64,000 nt of DNA from Balneolaceae bacterium (GTDB taxonomy: Bacteria > Bacteroidota > Rhodothermia > Balneolales > Balneolaceae), in assembly GCA_017640665.1 (NCBI GenBank), contig JAEPQE010000002.1, positions 124,001 through 188,000 of the forward strand, read 5' to 3'. Each line of letters starts with the position of its first letter. The stretch's first letter is position 1. The translations under genes and the position numbers were made by a program. Positions 19,688-28,585 of this stretch are shown here, piece by piece. Below the pieces are notes generated by a model. It saw only the letters and a list, made by a program, of their open reading frames with translations. It was not told where the DNA came from and did not search any database.

Positions 19688-20233
19688 ATGAAAAAACTAT
19701 TTACTTTTTTAACAATGCTTGTAGTTTCGTTTCCACTTTCGGCACAGTCGTTTTATTCAGAGACCGGAACTGCAAAATTTACTTCAAGTGTACCTCTTCA
19801 CAATTTTACTGGTACATCTGAGAGTTTAGTCGGGATGATTAAACTGGATGATATGTCGGTCGATTTTTATATCGATCTGGAAACGTTGGATACAGGTAAT
19901 GCTAAACGAGACAAGGATATGTTAATCACACTTGAGACTGATAAGCACCCCTTTGCAGAATTTTTTGGGGAAATAACCTCTGATTTTGATCCGGAAAGCT
20001 CTTCCGAGCAGCCCGTTACCGTTAAAGGTGATTTCACGATACACGGGGGAACAAAAGAAGTAGAAATTGATGGAACCATCACCAAAACAGAAGGAGGCCT
20101 TTTAGTGAAGGCGGATTGGATTTTAAATCTCGAAGACTATGATATTGAACCCCCAAGACTCCTGATCGTTAAAGTTGATGAAGAGCAGGCTATAGAGATT
20201 GAAGTCTTACTTAAACCTGTGGAGGAAGGATAA
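19688..20233 (+). CDS. YceI-family exported protein
   Basis: The 181-residue protein has a signal peptide ending in SAQS and the YceI lipocalin-like fold signature: VPLHNFTGTSESL, then DMLITLETDKHPFAEFFGEI and a VKGDFTIHGGTKEVEIDG core. YceI proteins bind long isoprenoid or fatty ligands in a barrel; their cellular role is poorly known. The gene sits between the cytochrome gene and the DUF5777 gene and overlaps the latter's start by one base, suggesting a joint function in the periplasm, perhaps with quinone-like lipids. That role is inference. Confidence 0.88.
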   Translation: MKKLFTFLTMLVVSFPLSAQSFYSETGTAKFTSSVPLHNFTGTSESLVGMIKLDDMSVDFYIDLETLDTGNAKRDKDMLITLETDKHPFAEFFGEITSDFDPESSSEQPVTVKGDFTIHGGTKEVEIDGTITKTEGGLLVKADWILNLEDYDIEPPRLLIVKVDEEQAIEIEVLLKPVEEG

Positions 20234-21108
20234 TGAAGTCTATTTTACTTTCCGCTTTTATTCTATTTTTTGGGCTTGAATCTCTTTCGGCACAAATGCA
20301 GCGAACACGTGCCGTTCAGGATGGGCCGGTCGATGAGTTATTCTTAATTGGTTCAGTAGCTGGAATGAGTACAGTTACCAATCTGGAGGCAAACAATATG
20401 AATAGCCTGATTATGCATAATTTTGGATTGGTTAGTGGAGGTCTCGAAGACTTTTATGGCTTAGATCAGGGTGCTGCTGTCCGTCTTGGAATCGACTATG
20501 GTGTAACTGATAAACTTTCTATTGGAATAGGCAGAACCAGTGTGGAAGATAATGTGGACTTACGGTTCAAGTACACGGTTCTCAGACAGCTTAAATCTGA
20601 TAAAGTGCCAGTAGAAGTTGCAGTAAAAGGAGACATCGGTGTTACTACACAAAAGAATAACCGTGGATTTGAGGATTTTACTTTCTCAGAGCGGCTTAAT
20701 TACTTTGGTTCTGTGATGATTGCCCGTCAGTTTAACGGGAAGTTTACCCTGCAAGTTGCTCCAATGGTTTCTCACTTTAACACTGTTGTAATTGATGTTG
20801 TAGGTCAACCTGAGCCAGAGCATACTCATTTTGGAGTTGGCTTTGCAGGTAGAATCAAACTTGGAGTCAGGAACTCACTCACTTTCGAATACCTTCCTGT
20901 TTTGGGAGAACGGACCGAAGGAACTAAAAACCACTTCGCTTTAGGATACGAAATTGAAACTGGCGGACACGTATTTCAAATGTTCTTTATGGCCGGACAA
21001 TGGTTTACCGAACAGCATCTGTTAGCCAGAAATACAAATGATTTCTTCGCTGGAGATTTCAGACTTGGTTTTAATGTAAACCGAATTTTCAGCTTAGGTA
21101 AAAAATAA
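20233..21108 (+). CDS. DUF5777-like outer-membrane beta-barrel protein
   Basis: The 291-residue protein begins with a signal peptide (ending in SLSAQ) and is rich in alternating strands. The segments VDELFLIGSVAGMSTVTNLE, GAAVRLGIDYGVTDKLSIGIGR and FALGYEIETGGHVFQMF are characteristic of DUF5777 barrels. Such genes recur behind cytochrome c and YceI genes in Bacteroidota, but no function has been shown that I know of. It overlaps the YceI gene by one base and ends 12 bases from the convergent TM2 gene. Confidence 0.78.
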   Translation: MKSILLSAFILFFGLESLSAQMQRTRAVQDGPVDELFLIGSVAGMSTVTNLEANNMNSLIMHNFGLVSGGLEDFYGLDQGAAVRLGIDYGVTDKLSIGIGRTSVEDNVDLRFKYTVLRQLKSDKVPVEVAVKGDIGVTTQKNNRGFEDFTFSERLNYFGSVMIARQFNGKFTLQVAPMVSHFNTVVIDVVGQPEPEHTHFGVGFAGRIKLGVRNSLTFEYLPVLGERTEGTKNHFALGYEIETGGHVFQMFFMAGQWFTEQHLLARNTNDFFAGDFRLGFNVNRIFSLGKK

Positions 21109-21113
21109 ATACT

Positions 21114-21144
21114 CAGGAAATCAGAGCATAGATTTGATTTCCTG
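21114..21144 (-). terminator. terminator at the end of the Pel-like operon
   Basis: CAGGAAATCA (21114-21123) pairs perfectly with TGATTTCCTG (21135-21144) around an 11-base loop. It overlaps the TM2 stop codon. On the minus strand the stem is followed by a T-rich run (21113 down to about 21098), so it fits a terminator for the eleven-gene minus-strand operon. The plus-strand side lacks a T-run. Confidence 0.65.
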
Positions 21145-21462
21145 GGCTACTCCCCTGTTGTACTGAAATGTGAGGTCTTTGTAATTAACTAAATCTACAA
21201 TCACCCCAATGAAACATAACCCGGCAGTAAAGAAGTACAGAATTCCCATCCCAATTTGATTTAGAACAAAGCGGTGAACACCTGCTAATCCCAAAAACCC
21301 AAGAATACATAAAATCATTATAGTTTGCGGGTCTTTTCTTCTTGCCCGATATACGTTTGAAAACTTTTTCATCTGTTCATCACTCATTTCGCTGAATAAC
21401 TTCCCGAGATATAAAGCTTCATCCCCCTGTGCTTCGGGTACATAATCCATAACTTTAGACAT
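21121..21462 (-). CDS. TM2-domain membrane protein
   Basis: The 113-residue protein has a hydrophilic N-terminal half followed by two membrane helices separated by a short turn, the TM2 layout: ILGFLGLAGVHRFVLNQIGMGILYFFTAGLCFIGVIVDLV. The GVHRF turn matches the family's G-x-HRFY-like motif. TM2 proteins are common small inner-membrane proteins without a settled role. It overlaps the DUF2752 gene by 8 bases and is the last gene of the Pel-like operon, just before the terminator. Confidence 0.85.
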   Translation of the reverse strand: MSKVMDYVPEAQGDEALYLGKLFSEMSDEQMKKFSNVYRARRKDPQTIMILCILGFLGLAGVHRFVLNQIGMGILYFFTAGLCFIGVIVDLVNYKDLTFQYNRGVAQEIKSML

Positions 21463-21763
21463 GACAATCCTCCTGTAAATCCATTGTTTGTTTTTGTATC
21501 AAGTTCTTCCAAATTGTGAAGATTCTGGCGCTAAGCCCGATTACGACAACCGGTCCCATAAGATTCGCTTCTAAAGATTCCGAAAATTCTCCTCTGAATA
21601 AAAAAGCGATAGAATGCCCAAGCCCTTCTCCCGGACAAAATGTAAAACCTAATGCCTCAAGTAAACATAAAGAAACACCCTCAACATAAGGATTCATAGT
21701 GGCCATTAACATCAAGCCAATCAAAAACACCACCCATTCGCTATGCCTGTTTATAAACTTCAT
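21455..21763 (-). CDS. DUF2752-like small membrane protein
   Basis: The 102-residue protein has two or three hydrophobic segments. CLLEALGFTFCPGEGLGHSIAFLFRGE resembles the DUF2752 core (usually CPGCGLTRA followed by a short amphipathic segment). The second cysteine is replaced by glutamate here. No function is known for the family. It starts 2 bases after the stop of the 1307-residue deacetylase/barrel gene and overlaps the TM2 gene, so it belongs to the operon at least transcriptionally. Confidence 0.72.
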   Translation of the reverse strand: MKFINRHSEWVVFLIGLMLMATMNPYVEGVSLCLLEALGFTFCPGEGLGHSIAFLFRGEFSESLEANLMGPVVVIGLSARIFTIWKNLIQKQTMDLQEDCHV

Positions 21764-21765
21764 AT

Positions 21766-24700
21766 TTATCGAGTCGGTTTGGGCAATTTCTTTCTAAAAT
21801 AATGAGACACTGTGAAGAATATACGGTTCGAACTATAAATTTTACTTGTAGAAATCTCTGTTCCCAGCCTTAGTTCCCAGTATTTTTTGAATTTATGATC
21901 CAGTTGGAGCCTTCCCGATCCAAATATCCCTTCCGAAAACTCATGCTTTGCCATTAGTTCCAATTCCAGTTTGGTGAAGAAATCGAAGGTATCCGGGTTT
22001 CTGAACCTGAAATCTACTCCCAGCCCTTGTTCAAAGTATTGATTCGGGGTGAAGTACGGAACTCCTGAAGTAAAGTTTTCAGATGCATCAGCCCAGCTTA
22101 AAGATAGAATAGGCCGAGCTCTGAATCGGTTTGATAATATCTGATAGTATAACCTGCCTGTGGCTTCATATTCCGTTACTGAATTTGTGTAGTACATTCC
22201 TGCCGCTGATAAGGAAGTAACCCATTTTGGAGACCAAGTATCTTCTCTATAGCTTTCGAAACGTAATTTATAGTAGTTGTTAATCACAGACTGGTTTGTT
22301 AGCTCAGGGCCATATGACAACCTGCCTGATGTAAACGAACTGGGGCCTGATCGCGAAAGTGATGTAAAAACTTCCGAAAGAAGATCTCCGGAGCCACCAA
22401 ACAGACCTCCCCCCACTTTAAATTCATTAGCCTGCTCAGAATACCTGTTTGAAAATTCATAGCCCAACCCTGCATAGTTACTCAAGGTTGTGCTCCCTGA
22501 GTTTTCAAAGAATAAGTCCTCAAGTTTAAATAAATGAGTTTGATTCTTACGATTTCCAAATTGAAAGGATAAGCCAAATCGGGCGAAACGATTATCAAAA
22601 TTGTCATCTCTATATTCCCCAAAAGCGGATAAACGAATACCTTCTGTCCATCTCATTTCATCTTTCAACCGTTCTGTTTCCTTATCACTAAAAAAAGCAG
22701 GGTATTCTTTATAAAGATCTTTTCTTTGTTCATAACTGAAAAATTGCATTTCGTTATTAATCAGTTGATGACCAGGGCTACTTCCTTTGGGGTCTTTCAA
22801 AAAGAGCGGGTAAAGAATTTCTCTTCCTTCCTCGATAAACCCTTGATAATAGAGCTCTGTTCCAATTTGCACTCGGAGGCTATCATCATCAGGACTTTCC
22901 TTTAATAGTTGATTTGCCTTTTGTTGGTACTCAGAATATAAATTGAGTTGCCCTAACCAACTTAACTTGACGGCTTCATCGAAACCCTCTGCTCTGTTTG
23001 CCCAAAAAAGTGCACTCGGGTATTTATTCAATTCGAATGCATAAATAAGAGCGAAATTAGTAGCAAATTGATCGAGTTGAGGATGAGCGGATAGTGGGAA
23101 ACCTTCAAGAAGTTCAATACTTGTTTTTGAGGAATCATAAAAGAAAGAGCGCTGCATGGTATATGCATATAGTGAATCCGAATCCGGATTAAGCTGAATA
23201 AGACGAAGAAGTTCTGGTTTGATGACAGACCAGTTTTCCTGATTCTCAATCAATCGATTATATCGGAGGACAATAGTTTCGCTATTAGGATTCAACTCTT
23301 TTTCTCTAAGTGCCCACCTCAGATTGAATTCTTCAGTAAATAGATCGAGTTTTTGAGTAGCAAAATTTTTCACATCTATCACTTCAGGGCTACGATATCT
23401 AAGCCAAAGTCTCTCCAGAAAATTCTGAGCCTGATTAGTGAGACCTTCCCATCCATAATAGGTGAAAAGTCTTTCAAGATCGTTTTGAACCCATTTAGGA
23501 GAACTGAGCAATCGTCTCTCCAGAATCAATATAGCTCTTCGTATTTCGCTAAATTCGATGCTAAGGCTTATTAACGCCTCTTGTACTTTAATATCATCAG
23601 GATTGTTGTTGTAAGCTCGAATTGCATCTTCAAGCCGTGTATCAATCCAGTCTGCCTGAATCAGCTCAGGATTAGTGATTAAATTTCCAAACTCATCCGT
23701 GAACTCAGTTTGGTATTGGCTGCTTTTTTGAATCACATCGTTTAACTGGGCAGTCCTAAATTGATCATCATATCGGTATTTAGGATCAAAATTAGGCACT
23801 TTCAAAGAATCCAGATTGGTGCTGAACTGATAAAGGGCTCCATCCCATAGTTCAGACATACTAAAGTCTATATCATTATGTGCAAGTTCTTCTTCAAATT
23901 CTTCAGCATTTAGCTCACTTACATACGCAAACCAATAATCCTTTTCTTGATTTGATCTTGACTCATATCCCGGATTTAATAACGGGATTAATGTTCTATG
24001 GTATTGATTCTCTTTATGTAGTACAAAACTATTCTGCCAGTCTTCGGTGATAGCTCCTGCCTTATCTGCGGCGTAATACCTTAATGTAGGATATCTTTCG
24101 TTGGTAAATAAAACCCGGTCTCTGAAAACATGATATAATCCATACCCATGTACAGGATGTGATTTCCATCCGAGCTTCAAAGGATTCCTGCTCGCAAATT
24201 GATCCTCGTCTCGTTGACTTACCTGAAAAACATCATCAGGATGAATGAAATGAGTCCAGATTCCGGTAAGCAACTGCATCCCTTGTTGTTCGAACAGGGA
24301 GTTTTCTCTCATAGTGAACCCACTTGAAATTCTGGGATAGTCAAACAAACGGTCATCCGGTGCATAAGGTTCATAACCAAACTCCCTTCCTGTTCCCAGT
24401 TCTATATCTCCCAGATATAGAGAAGACATGTAACGGATTGAAGGCATTCCTTTCATAATAGCGGAAATACCTGTTGAATCTATGTAATTGGTAGGCGGAA
24501 CATAGGTGACAGGCAAATCTCCCATACGATCAATCCGCCAACGTTTTCGGGCTGCGTACACTGAGCTAGCCATAAAGTTCACATTATCCCAATCTTCTAA
24601 CCAAAGTGAGAAATGATTGTACCCATGAAAGGCAAGCTCATGTCGGGTTTCCAGTATGTCACGTGCAACGGATGCACTTGCATCTACTTCTCTCCCATTT

Positions 24701-25689
24701 TCAATCGTCTTTCCTGCTGTCCATTCGTCAAAATCAAAAGGAGGTGTTACGTTAGCATTATAATTGAACGCAGTCATCGCAGAGTATGAAATGTTGAACG
24801 TGTCAGCAAAAGCCTTCATGTCTGGCCACCAGATATTTGCTACAAATTCAGCATGTGTGACATCATATTCCTCATCTATAGGAGGTAACTTTTCATTATA
24901 TAACGGAGCGGGGAAATCATCCAGAAAAATTGTTGCTACATTGGCCACACTATATGGAATTCCATCAAGTCCTTTTAGAATGGAAGAGAAAATGAGCCCT
25001 CGGTAAAGCTTATTGTACAATAGACTAGTATTAATGGTAATTACCTCCCCGAGACCTACCTGATTAACAACTACTAAGGGATATTCAGGATCATTCCCGG
25101 CACCGGCAGCTATAACCACATCATTTTTAAACTGATTCGAAGCAAGTCCCTCATGAGGAAGTTCGGCCGGAGCATAGTAGGTTTTACCAGCATGCCCCGG
25201 AAAAATATCCCTGTGCAGATGAACCCCCTTCGCAGTTGAATCAATGCTATAGTCAGTAAATGGTAACACGCCTTGCAGAAAAGCAAAATCATCGTAATAG
25301 ACAGCACCAAGGAAAACAATATTATTCCCATTTGCTACGAATTGAGTTAACCGCTCTACAACTGAAGGAGAAAGTTCCGCAATCAATTCTGTAGTGACTA
25401 CTATGGTTCTAACTGATGATTTAATATCCACACCCTCAGATACCAATCCTAAATCTATAGTTTCAACCGGGAGTTTAGCATATTGCATGGCGATGGTGGT
25501 ATGATCCGTCAAAACAGTACTATTGCTATCCTGACGGTGCTTTACTACCAGTACAATCGGGTCCTGATCAATAAGCCCGGACGCATCTATTCTAATCCTG
25601 TTATCGAAATCACAGCTGGTTACAACGAAAAGAACTAAGAGTAAACCTGCGAGGATATTACTGCTGAATCGCATCAGTCCCTTCCTCAT
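21766..25689 (-). CDS. PelA-like deacetylase fused to PelB-like TPR and outer-membrane barrel
   Basis: The 1307-residue lipoprotein (lipobox ending C26) has four parts. Residues 40-245 form a DUF2194-like alpha/beta domain. Residues about 250-520 look like a polysaccharide deacetylase with metal-ligand candidates D258 (FLDDFP) and H355/H359 (HGYNH). Residues about 680-1010 are helical TPR-like repeats. Residues about 1015-1307 are a strand-rich barrel, ending near PKPTR. In Pseudomonas, PelA deacetylates Pel and PelB (TPR plus barrel) exports it; here one chain seems to do both. The start overlaps the preceding gene by 32 bases; an ATG 15 bases downstream (25674) is an alternative. A lipid anchor on a barrel protein is odd. 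Confidence 0.72.
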   Translation of the reverse strand: MRKGLMRFSSNILAGLLLVLFVVTSCDFDNRIRIDASGLIDQDPIVLVVKHRQDSNSTVLTDHTTIAMQYAKLPVETIDLGLVSEGVDIKSSVRTIVVTTELIAELSPSVVERLTQFVANGNNIVFLGAVYYDDFAFLQGVLPFTDYSIDSTAKGVHLHRDIFPGHAGKTYYAPAELPHEGLASNQFKNDVVIAAGAGNDPEYPLVVVNQVGLGEVITINTSLLYNKLYRGLIFSSILKGLDGIPYSVANVATIFLDDFPAPLYNEKLPPIDEEYDVTHAEFVANIWWPDMKAFADTFNISYSAMTAFNYNANVTPPFDFDEWTAGKTIENGREVDASASVARDILETRHELAFHGYNHFSLWLEDWDNVNFMASSVYAARKRWRIDRMGDLPVTYVPPTNYIDSTGISAIMKGMPSIRYMSSLYLGDIELGTGREFGYEPYAPDDRLFDYPRISSGFTMRENSLFEQQGMQLLTGIWTHFIHPDDVFQVSQRDEDQFASRNPLKLGWKSHPVHGYGLYHVFRDRVLFTNERYPTLRYYAADKAGAITEDWQNSFVLHKENQYHRTLIPLLNPGYESRSNQEKDYWFAYVSELNAEEFEEELAHNDIDFSMSELWDGALYQFSTNLDSLKVPNFDPKYRYDDQFRTAQLNDVIQKSSQYQTEFTDEFGNLITNPELIQADWIDTRLEDAIRAYNNNPDDIKVQEALISLSIEFSEIRRAILILERRLLSSPKWVQNDLERLFTYYGWEGLTNQAQNFLERLWLRYRSPEVIDVKNFATQKLDLFTEEFNLRWALREKELNPNSETIVLRYNRLIENQENWSVIKPELLRLIQLNPDSDSLYAYTMQRSFFYDSSKTSIELLEGFPLSAHPQLDQFATNFALIYAFELNKYPSALFWANRAEGFDEAVKLSWLGQLNLYSEYQQKANQLLKESPDDDSLRVQIGTELYYQGFIEEGREILYPLFLKDPKGSSPGHQLINNEMQFFSYEQRKDLYKEYPAFFSDKETERLKDEMRWTEGIRLSAFGEYRDDNFDNRFARFGLSFQFGNRKNQTHLFKLEDLFFENSGSTTLSNYAGLGYEFSNRYSEQANEFKVGGGLFGGSGDLLSEVFTSLSRSGPSSFTSGRLSYGPELTNQSVINNYYKLRFESYREDTWSPKWVTSLSAAGMYYTNSVTEYEATGRLYYQILSNRFRARPILSLSWADASENFTSGVPYFTPNQYFEQGLGVDFRFRNPDTFDFFTKLELELMAKHEFSEGIFGSGRLQLDHKFKKYWELRLGTEISTSKIYSSNRIFFTVSHYFRKKLPKPTR

Positions 25690-27718
25690 TTTCCGGAAAA
25701 ATATTCATTAGTACAGCATTTATCTTAGACTCTTTCTCCCTATTCACGATTTCGTAAATAATGGCATCTTCACTTTCATAATAAACTTCGATAATACGGT
25801 CTTCCAATGTTTCGAAAACTTGAATCCATTGCTGCATATCACTCATAGTACTTTGTGAATTATATAAGATACCTTGCTGAATACCTGAATATGGAGGTTT
25901 TTCGAGAAAAAGAAAGATACTTGCCGGTGGGATTTCCTCTCCTGCCCTCATCGCTTTTGGAAGCTCTAAATACTGTTGGTATAGGGAGTCAATCACACCG
26001 TAATTATCAAGAAAGAACTCATAATTCATAAAAAAATGGCGATTTAATGCCAGCTGCCTGTCAAGCTCTGGCCCTACCGTTGCATAAGTATAGGGTACTC
26101 TCTCCCCTACTATTTCATAATAAGCTTCAAAGAAGCCGTTTGGTAAAGTTTCAGGTAATGCCCGGCTGATAAGTATACCCTGTTGCAAAAAAATTATGAG
26201 CCCAAGTAACCCAGCTGCAGAACTAATATTGATAATATTGTAAGTGTTCTTTGATCGTTTTACCAAGTAGCCAAATAAACGGGATATGTTCAGAAAAACT
26301 ATTCCTAAAAATACAGCAATAGTTACTGCATAAAATAAATTGAGCTGATCCGGATCGATAAGTATATATGAAAATGGAAAGTATGGAGTATAAACGTAGG
26401 CAATGAGCGCAAATAGAACTAAGAAAACCAACTCCTTCTTTTGATCTATCACCTTTAATGCCAACAGAATAATATTAATGATGATCAATACTCCTGCCCC
26501 CATCAGGTAGTACATGCTCAATTCATCCAGAAAAGTAATCAGGTTTGGGAAGTAACTGAATACCAATGTATCAAATAACTCTTGTTGGAAAAAATCACGT
26601 AGTGAAATGCCATTAACCATACAGGCAATGATGTAAGGACTTACAGCTACTGAGGCACTTAGAATAAGGTAAATCAGGGCTTTTGAAAGCCTTGATGCAT
26701 ATAACTTTAATGGCAACGTAAATAATCCCAGGAAAAGAGTAGGCAATAAGACGATTAAGAAGACAAAGAGATTTATCAGGGCAGTGGCAAATACTCCCAT
26801 GACTATATAAAACCAAAAAGCTTTTTTGTCTAACCGGATTTGCCTCAGGAAAAAAACGCAGGTTGGGATGGCGAACGTTAGTGCCAATGAAATTGAATTC
26901 GCTTCAACTTCCATATCGAGAATTATAGGCGTCAAATACATGGGAGTAATCGCATATATCGCCATCCCGAATAGCGCTGCAACTGGGTTTTTATTATCCG
27001 TTATTACATTTATAACCCAATAAATAATAAGTGCCAGAAAAAAACTGGTTAACGCTCCTAATATGTGAAGAATTAACTCGGGAGTAACTTGGGTAAGCGT
27101 ACTGAACACGTGAACAATTACATGAATTCCTTTTGGTTCTGGTATAGCTCCAAAGTAGTTTTGTAAAGAAAGCATCTTCACATTTGTAAGCTCGAAATAC
27201 CAGGTACGGCTAAAAGGTGCTGAATTTTGTACCGCAGGTATTATTCTGATTATAGCAGCCACAGCTGCGAGTAGAAAAGCAATAATTCGGGGAGAAGTAT
27301 CCTTTAGGTTTTTTTCTTTAATCTCCCTTGCCTTTTCGTGCATCCCCCCCTTAAAAAGATTCCAAACAGAAACCGTATTCTCAATCCACCGGACGTGCTG
27401 GGCTATGATATTGGTTTCTATTTTAGTGAGAGCCTCTGAAGTCGTAAGTCCGGTTTTACGCTCTCTGTAAACGTGAACAAGGAATGGGATTAAAAGAAGC
27501 GTAACCAGAAGACTAATAAAGTCATATAGTCCGAGTACAGTGAGAATCATTACATCAACAATAATCAGACCTCCAAGGCCAATCCATGAATACATCAGCT
27601 TGTCGATGCTGTTTTCTTTTTTTATAGAAGGAAGAAATAGTGGCGCAAGTACCCCAAAAAGAAGATAGAAACACAATATAATCCTAAAAACCGCAAACAA
27701 ACCTTGAAAGAGATACAA
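25658..27718 (-). CDS. large polytopic membrane protein of the Pel-like operon, function unknown
   Basis: The 686-residue protein has about 12-13 predicted membrane helices: two or three at the N-terminus, a hydrophilic stretch around residues 85-145, then a long membrane block to about 525 and a soluble C-terminal domain of about 150 residues. The first large loop (NSAPFSRTWYFE) and the general layout resemble GT-C-type glycosyltransferases or polymerases, but I see no diagnostic catalytic motif. In standard pel operons the non-PelG membrane proteins are PelD and PelE; this is not recognisably either. It lies between the hydrolase-like lipoprotein (1-base gap) and the deacetylase/barrel gene. 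Confidence 0.6.
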   Translation of the reverse strand: MYLFQGLFAVFRIILCFYLLFGVLAPLFLPSIKKENSIDKLMYSWIGLGGLIIVDVMILTVLGLYDFISLLVTLLLIPFLVHVYRERKTGLTTSEALTKIETNIIAQHVRWIENTVSVWNLFKGGMHEKAREIKEKNLKDTSPRIIAFLLAAVAAIIRIIPAVQNSAPFSRTWYFELTNVKMLSLQNYFGAIPEPKGIHVIVHVFSTLTQVTPELILHILGALTSFFLALIIYWVINVITDNKNPVAALFGMAIYAITPMYLTPIILDMEVEANSISLALTFAIPTCVFFLRQIRLDKKAFWFYIVMGVFATALINLFVFLIVLLPTLFLGLFTLPLKLYASRLSKALIYLILSASVAVSPYIIACMVNGISLRDFFQQELFDTLVFSYFPNLITFLDELSMYYLMGAGVLIIINIILLALKVIDQKKELVFLVLFALIAYVYTPYFPFSYILIDPDQLNLFYAVTIAVFLGIVFLNISRLFGYLVKRSKNTYNIINISSAAGLLGLIIFLQQGILISRALPETLPNGFFEAYYEIVGERVPYTYATVGPELDRQLALNRHFFMNYEFFLDNYGVIDSLYQQYLELPKAMRAGEEIPPASIFLFLEKPPYSGIQQGILYNSQSTMSDMQQWIQVFETLEDRIIEVYYESEDAIIYEIVNREKESKINAVLMNIFPENEEGTDAIQQ

Positions 27719-27719
27719 A

Positions 27720-28583
27720 CTATTCCCTCCTTATCGTGTTTGCCACTTTTCCAGGCACTCGTGGTAATTGGGAAAGTTGAATATTGCTTATAAAGTAAGG
27801 AGTACCTGTTGTATCCAACCTCGATTTAATCTCAGAAATACCTGAGTTGGATTCAGCAAAATCAATAATAAAAACAGGTATATCATATTTCTTTGATGTA
27901 GAAGTTACCAGTTCATATCGTTCATGAAAGTCACTCAAATTTTTCACATAGTACATTTCATTCTCAAAACTATAACCCGAAGCTACGTCTTCAAGCAATA
28001 CTGCATCAAGTGATGATCTGGTTTCTTCAAGCAAAAATAATCCTGCGTTTTGAATAACGGTGGCAGTTGGATAAAGAGTTCTAATTTTCGTAATTAGTTC
28101 TACCATATAAGGAGCTAAATCCCTTCGTTCTCCATAAGGCGCTACGGCATCAATAGTATCAAGGAACAAGCCGTCTACTCCCTTTCCCATTATTTCGGGA
28201 ATCACTCGATCTAATAAAATAGATTGCACCTCTTTTTTGGAAATGTCGATGTAGGAACTCCCCCAATTTTTATTCACACCTAAAAATCCTTGTTGTTCTA
28301 AAAGTGGGAAGTACCATCGATTTGAATCAACTTCACCCAAAGTAGTGTATGCAATAATTGAAGTACCCGTAGCTTTTAACGCCTGAATCTCAGCTTTTGT
28401 ATAGAAGTCAGGTTCAATGATTACTAACTTATACCCTTGCACCTGCTCAGGACTTACCTTAGAATAACAAACTCCAAATGGGGTTTTATCAAGAATAGAA
28501 TAATCACCAATCCCTGAATATGTATTACAGGCTATGCACATTATAAGTAAACTGATTAAAAAAGCTGCCGGAGTAAATCTCAT
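27720..28583 (-). CDS. GH114-like/PelA-hydrolase-like lipoprotein
   Basis: The 287-residue protein has a lipoprotein signal ending at C19 and a TIM-barrel resembling endo-alpha-1,4-polygalactosaminidase and the hydrolase domain of PelA. Visible motifs are SIIAYTTLGEVDSNRW, GVDGLFLDTIDAV (D142) and AVLLEDVAS (E198), which sit where catalytic acids are expected. PelA's hydrolase cleaves alpha-1,4-linked aminosugar polymer. Here it stands as its own gene, apart from the deacetylase in the 1307-residue protein. The gene starts 2 bases after the HD-GYP stop and ends one base before the membrane protein gene. It probably trims or recycles the polymer in the periplasm or at the outer membrane. Confidence 0.8.
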   Translation of the reverse strand: MRFTPAAFLISLLIMCIACNTYSGIGDYSILDKTPFGVCYSKVSPEQVQGYKLVIIEPDFYTKAEIQALKATGTSIIAYTTLGEVDSNRWYFPLLEQQGFLGVNKNWGSSYIDISKKEVQSILLDRVIPEIMGKGVDGLFLDTIDAVAPYGERRDLAPYMVELITKIRTLYPTATVIQNAGLFLLEETRSSLDAVLLEDVASGYSFENEMYYVKNLSDFHERYELVTSTSKKYDIPVFIIDFAESNSGISEIKSRLDTTGTPYFISNIQLSQLPRVPGKVANTIRRE

Positions 28584-28585
28584 CT

